Shown one piece after another: positions 60,300 through 64,000 of a stretch of DNA of 64,000 bases. Source of the DNA: Xaviernesmea oryzae (GTDB lineage Bacteria; Pseudomonadota; Alphaproteobacteria; Rhizobiales; Rhizobiaceae); NCBI RefSeq assembly GCF_900177415.1, contig NZ_FXAF01000001.1:250501-314500 (forward strand), read 5' to 3'. Position numbers and translations under genes: made by a program. The notes beneath the pieces are model-generated. The model searched no databases. It saw nothing but the letters and a program-made list of their open reading frames with translations, and was not told where the DNA came from. Each line of letters opens with the position of its first letter. Position 1 is the first letter of the stretch.

Positions 60300-61895
60300 A
60301 TGAAATACAAGCTCACTCTCGCCGCAGCGCTGCTGTCGGCAACGTTCTTCGCGGGCGCAGCCAGCGCCAAGACCTTCGTTTATTGCTCCGAAGGTTCCCC
60401 GGAAGGCTTCGATCCGGGCCTCTACACCGCCGGCACGACGTTCGATGCCTCGGCACACCCGGTCTACAACCGCCTGCTCGAGTTCAAGCCGGGCACGACG
60501 CAGCCGGAGCCGGGCCTCGCCGAAAGCTGGGAAATCTCCGAGGATGGTACCGTCTATACCTTCAAGCTGCGCGACGGCGTGAAGTTCCAGACGACCGACT
60601 TCTTCACTCCGAGCCGGAACCTGAACGCCGATGACGTCGTCTTCTCGATCGGCCGCCAGATCAAGACGGACGATCCGTGGCACACCTATGTTGCCGGCAC
60701 CTCCTGGGAATATGCCGAAGGCATGGGTTTCCCGAAGCTGATCAAATCGGTCGAAAAGGTCGATGACCTGACCGTCAAATTCACGCTGAACCGCCCGGAA
60801 GCGCCGTTCCTCGCCAACCTCGCCATGCCTTTCGCCTCGATCCTGTCGAAGGAATATGCCGACAGCCTCGATCAGCAAGGCAAGAAGGAACAGCTGAACC
60901 AGATGCCGGTCGGTACCGGCCCGTTCACCTTCATCGGTTACCAGCAGGATGCCGTCATCCGCTACAAGAAGAACGCCGATTTCTGGGGCACCGCACCGAA
61001 GATCGACGATCTCGTCTTCGCCATCACCACGGATGCCGCCGTTCGTTACCAGAAGCTGAAGGCCGGCGAATGCCACCTGATGCCGTATCCGAACGCCGCC
61101 GACGTCGACTCCATGAAGGCTGATCCGAACCTGACCGTCCTTGAGCAGGAAGGCCTGAACGTCGCCTACCTCGCCTACAACACGACCCAGGCTCCTTTCG
61201 ACAAGGTCGAAGTCCGCAAGGCGCTGAACAAGGCGATCAACAAGCAGGCAATCGTGGACGCAGTCTTCCAGGGCATGGCGACCCCGGCCGTCAACCCGAT
61301 CCCGCCGACCATGTGGTCCTACAACAAGTCCACCCAGGACGACACATACGATCTCGAAGCAGCCAAGAAGATGCTCACCGATGCAGGCGTCAAGGACCTC
61401 TCCATGAAGGTCTGGGCCATGCCGGTCTCTCGTCCCTACATGCTGAACGCCCGCCGCGCTGCCGAAATCATCCAGGATGATTTCGCCAAGATCGGCGTCA
61501 AGGTCGAGATCGTCTCCTACGAATGGGCCGAATATCTCGATCGCTCCAAGGCCAAGGATCGCGATGGCGCCGCCATCATGGGCTGGACCGGCGACAACGG
61601 CGACCCGGACAACTTCCTCGACACCCTGCTTGGTTGCGACGCAGTCGGTGGCAACAACCGCGCTCAGTGGTGCAACAAGGAGTTCGACGATCTGGTGAAG
61701 AAGGCCAAGGTCACCTCCGACCAGGCCGAGCGCACCAAGCTCTACGAACAGGCGCAGACGGTCTTCAAGGCTGAAGCTCCCTGGGCGACCCTCGACCACT
61801 CCCTCGCGGTCGTTCCGATGCGCAAGGGCGTGACCGGCTTCACCCAGAGCCCGCTCGGCGACTTCACCTTCGAAGCGGTCGACATCGCCGAGTAA
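60300..61895 (+). CDS. dppA: Dipeptide ABC transporter, periplasmic binding protein
   Basis: 531 residues with a signal peptide (cleavage expected after A-G-A-A-S-A, about residue 22). Mature sequence begins K-T-F-V-Y-C-S-E-G-S-P-E-G-F-D-P, the usual DppA opening, and later R-N-P-type and A-x-G-F/W family-5 solute-binding motifs follow. It delivers dipeptides, and in some bacteria haem or 5-aminolevulinate. GGGAG precedes the ATG. It is followed by a 160-base gap containing a hairpin, which may make this the most abundant protein of the operon. Confidence 0.93.
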   Translation: MKYKLTLAAALLSATFFAGAASAKTFVYCSEGSPEGFDPGLYTAGTTFDASAHPVYNRLLEFKPGTTQPEPGLAESWEISEDGTVYTFKLRDGVKFQTTDFFTPSRNLNADDVVFSIGRQIKTDDPWHTYVAGTSWEYAEGMGFPKLIKSVEKVDDLTVKFTLNRPEAPFLANLAMPFASILSKEYADSLDQQGKKEQLNQMPVGTGPFTFIGYQQDAVIRYKKNADFWGTAPKIDDLVFAITTDAAVRYQKLKAGECHLMPYPNAADVDSMKADPNLTVLEQEGLNVAYLAYNTTQAPFDKVEVRKALNKAINKQAIVDAVFQGMATPAVNPIPPTMWSYNKSTQDDTYDLEAAKKMLTDAGVKDLSMKVWAMPVSRPYMLNARRAAEIIQDDFAKIGVKVEIVSYEWAEYLDRSKAKDRDGAAIMGWTGDNGDPDNFLDTLLGCDAVGGNNRAQWCNKEFDDLVKKAKVTSDQAERTKLYEQAQTVFKAEAPWATLDHSLAVVPMRKGVTGFTQSPLGDFTFEAVDIAE

Positions 61896-61916
61896 TTGTC
61901 GGTTCACGATGTTTTT

Positions 61917-61952
61917 GCCGCGGGACGCGTTGCGTTTCCCGCGGCATTTTCT
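61917..61952 (+). terminator. Hairpin between dppA and dppB
   Basis: GCCGCGGGA / TCCCGCGGC, 9-bp perfect stem with an 11-base loop, followed by ATTTTCTT. Located 20 bases after the dppA stop. Likely a partial terminator or an RNA-stabilising end giving more DppA than DppBC. Confidence 0.78.
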
Positions 61953-62055
61953 TATGAGACGCCGAAAAATGTGGCGGAGACGCCGTGATTGCCGTTTTCA
62001 TGGCTTGACAAGGCCCTGAATCGGTCAAGAACCAAAACCCACCGAAGGTTTTAGA

Positions 62056-63060
62056 ATGTTTGGCTTCCTTTTGCGGCGCCTTGCCGTGTTGATCCCGACT
62101 TTCATCGGGGTCTCGATCATCGCCTTTTCCTTTATTCGATTGTTGCCCGGCGATCCTGTCGCTCTGCTCTCCGGAGAGCGTGTCATGTCCCCCGAGCGTC
62201 ATGCGCTGATCAGCCATCAGCTCGGTCTCGACCGGCCGCTGGTGATCCAGTATCTGGATTATCTGGGCGGGGTACTGACGGGAGACTTCGGTTCCTCGAT
62301 CGTTTCCAAACAGCCGATCCTCGACCAGTTCTGGGCGCTCTTTCCGGCGACCGTCGAACTTTCCTTCTGCGCCATCGTCATCGCGATCGTTCTCGGCATT
62401 CCGGCGGGCGTCATCGCAGCGATCAAGCGCGGCTCGATCTTCGATCAGGGACTGATGGGCATTGCGCTCGTCGGTTATTCCATGCCGATCTTCTGGTGGG
62501 GTCTGCTGCTGATCATCCTGTTCTCCGGCATTCTGCAATGGGCGCCGGTGTCGGGCCGCATCTCGCTGATGTTCTTCTTTCCGCCGGTCACGGGCTTCAT
62601 GCTGATCGATTCGCTGCTCTCCGGCCAGAAGGGAGCCTTCGCCTCCGCGCTCAGCCACCTGGCGCTGCCCTCGATCGTGCTTGCCACCATTCCGCTTGCG
62701 GTCATCGCCCGCCAGACGCGCTCGGCCATGCTGGAAGTGCTGTCGGAAGACTATGTCCGCACCGCCCGCGCCAAGGGTCTCTCCCCCTTCCGCGTCGTCG
62801 GCATCCATGCCCTGCGCAACGCGATGATCCCGGTCATCACCACGATCGGCCTGCAGATCGGCGTCATGCTTGCCGGCGCCATCCTCACCGAAACGATCTT
62901 CTCCTGGCCGGGTATCGGCAAGTGGATGGTCGACAGCGTCTTCCGTCGAGACTACCCGGTCATCCAGGGCGGCCTGCTGCTCATCGCGGGTATCATCATG
63001 CTCGTCAACCTCATCGTTGATCTGCTCTATGGCCTGATCAACCCCCGTATCCGGCACTAA
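62056..63060 (+). CDS. dppB: Dipeptide ABC transporter permease DppB
   Basis: 334 residues, about six hydrophobic segments. N-terminal R-R-L-A-V-L-I-P-T-F-I-G-V-S-I and L-P-G-D-P, and the EAA loop Y-V-R-T-A-R-A-K-G-L-S, are standard for the DppB/OppB family. It forms a heterodimeric channel with DppC. The ATG follows AAGGTTTTAGA. dppC begins 15 bases after its stop. Confidence 0.95.
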   Translation: MFGFLLRRLAVLIPTFIGVSIIAFSFIRLLPGDPVALLSGERVMSPERHALISHQLGLDRPLVIQYLDYLGGVLTGDFGSSIVSKQPILDQFWALFPATVELSFCAIVIAIVLGIPAGVIAAIKRGSIFDQGLMGIALVGYSMPIFWWGLLLIILFSGILQWAPVSGRISLMFFFPPVTGFMLIDSLLSGQKGAFASALSHLALPSIVLATIPLAVIARQTRSAMLEVLSEDYVRTARAKGLSPFRVVGIHALRNAMIPVITTIGLQIGVMLAGAILTETIFSWPGIGKWMVDSVFRRDYPVIQGGLLLIAGIIMLVNLIVDLLYGLINPRIRH

Positions 63061-63075
63061 GAAGGAGAAAATCCC

Positions 63076-64000
63076 ATGGCCGATGCCATTATCGACAAAG
63101 CCAGCAGCGGGACGCAGGAGCCGGTTTCCAGCTCCGCCATGCGCCGCCAGATGCTGAAGGAATTCTGGTTCTATTTCTCCGAAAACCGCGGCGCCGTCAT
63201 CGGCCTCTTCGTTTTCCTCCTGCTCGTCCTGGTCGCCGTGTTCGCGCCGCTCATCGCGCCGCATTCGCCCTTCGAACAGTATCGTGATGCCGTGCTGGTT
63301 CCGCCGATCTGGACCGAAGACGGCCGCGCCGGCTATCTCCTCGGTACAGATCCGGTCGGCCGCGATATCCTCTCGCGCCTGATCTACGGCGCGCAGTATT
63401 CGCTGTTCATCGGTGTTTTCGTCACGACGCTGTCGCTCACCGGCGGCATCCTGGTCGGCCTGATTGCCGGCTATTACCGCGGCTGGATCGATACCGTCAT
63501 CATGCGCCTGATGGACATCATCCTTGCCTTCCCGTCTCTGCTGCTCGCCCTGGTTCTCGTCGCGATCCTCGGCCCCAGCCTGACCAACGGCATGATCGCC
63601 ATCGCGCTCACCCTGCAGCCGCATTTCGTGCGCCTCACCCGCGCCGCCGTCATGGCCGAGAAGACCCGCGACTACGTGACCGCCGCGCGCCTTGCCGGCG
63701 CCGGCCCGCTGCGCCTGATGTTCCGTACCATCCTGCCGAACTGCACCGCGCCGCTGATCGTCCAGGCGACGCTCTCCTTCTCAAACGCGATCCTCGATGC
63801 GGCAGCGCTTGGTTTCCTCGGCATGGGCGCCCAGCCGCCCGCGCCGGAATGGGGCACGATGCTTGCCGAAGCCCGCGAGTTCATCCTGCGCGCCTGGTGG
63901 GTCGTCACCTTTCCCGGCCTTGCGATCCTCATCACCGTCCTCGCCATCAACCTGATGGGCGACGGCCTGCGCGATGCGCTCGACCCGAAACTGAAGAGGT
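63076..64000 (+). CDS. dppC: Dipeptide ABC transporter permease DppC, cut by the window end
   Basis: About 308 residues are visible with no stop. The family is usually about 300 residues, so only a few may be missing. Opening M-A-D-A-I-I-D-K, then P-H-S-P-F-E-Q-Y, G-T-D-P-V-G-R-D-I-L-S-R (the DppC/OppC signature) and the EAA loop Y-V-T-A-A-R-L-A-G-A. AAGGAG precedes the ATG. dppD and dppF ATPase genes would be expected beyond the window. Confidence 0.95.
   Translation, partial: MADAIIDKASSGTQEPVSSSAMRRQMLKEFWFYFSENRGAVIGLFVFLLLVLVAVFAPLIAPHSPFEQYRDAVLVPPIWTEDGRAGYLLGTDPVGRDILSRLIYGAQYSLFIGVFVTTLSLTGGILVGLIAGYYRGWIDTVIMRLMDIILAFPSLLLALVLVAILGPSLTNGMIAIALTLQPHFVRLTRAAVMAEKTRDYVTAARLAGAGPLRLMFRTILPNCTAPLIVQATLSFSNAILDAAALGFLGMGAQPPAPEWGTMLAEAREFILRAWWVVTFPGLAILITVLAINLMGDGLRDALDPKLKR

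Noticed and set aside
61864..63624. 586-codon open frame antisense to dppB and dppC
   Set aside because: Gln/Asp/Arg-rich mirror product. dppB and dppC are clear on the plus strand.

Overview
The window is a chromosomal segment of a member of the Rhizobiaceae (Rhizobium / Ensifer / Agrobacterium / Shinella group). The supporting genes are cyclic beta-1,2-glucan synthase and its exporter (ndvB/ndvA), a TTG-started LuxR-type regulator between pyc and ndvA (the position of expR in Sinorhizobium meliloti as I recall it), rpoH2, a CarD/CdnL regulator, phaA-phaB-phaR, a SAM-II riboswitch before metA and the EcfG (RpoE2) promoter pattern GGAAC-N16-CGTT. Codon use is uniformly GC-rich. I see no insertion sequence, prophage, CRISPR array, tRNA or rRNA. 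It is mostly core genome in a conserved order.

Layout. 1-4.4 kb: the end of a molybdopterin oxidoreductase large subunit, a PmtA-like methyltransferase and an NfeD protease/slipin pair. 4.4-8.7 kb (minus): aldose epimerase, VWA protein, homoserine O-acyltransferase (metA) with a SAM-II riboswitch and attenuator, and a MoxR ATPase. 8.8-16 kb (plus): thiamin pyrophosphokinase, ABC-F ATPase, a stress-type receiver protein, a VOC protein and the TPP-riboswitch-controlled thiBPQ importer. 16-24 kb: an M48 lipoprotein protease, then on the minus strand a Suv3-like helicase, an S4 RNA-binding protein, fdxA, carD and rpoH2. 24-25.3 kb: an unusual intergenic region with a dense GANTC cluster and a directly repeated module flanking a small EcfG-driven two-gene cassette. 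25.3-36 kb: PHB genes, rpmF, a glutathione transferase, mtgA, a polyprenyl synthase, LysE, an OmpA-like lipoprotein, ispG and two transporters. 36-51.4 kb: pyc, expR, ndvA, ndvB. 51.8-64 kb: two M20 amidohydrolases, a 47-residue membrane protein, a threonine dehydratase-like enzyme, an EEP phosphatase, a cardiolipin synthase-like protein, a class III aminotransferase and the start of a dipeptide importer operon (dppABC, cut by the window end).

Three themes connect the genes. (1) Metabolite-sensing RNA: SAM-II with a terminator before metA, and TPP with a Shine-Dalgarno-sequestering hairpin before thiB. (2) General stress response: three perfect GGAAC-N16-CGTT promoters, before a lone receiver protein, before rpoH2 and before a DUF3309/glycine-zipper cassette. 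(3) Envelope and surface: cyclic glucan, peptidoglycan glycosyltransferase, phospholipid enzymes, and small or lipoprotein membrane components. The least explained DNA is 24.0-25.3 kb.
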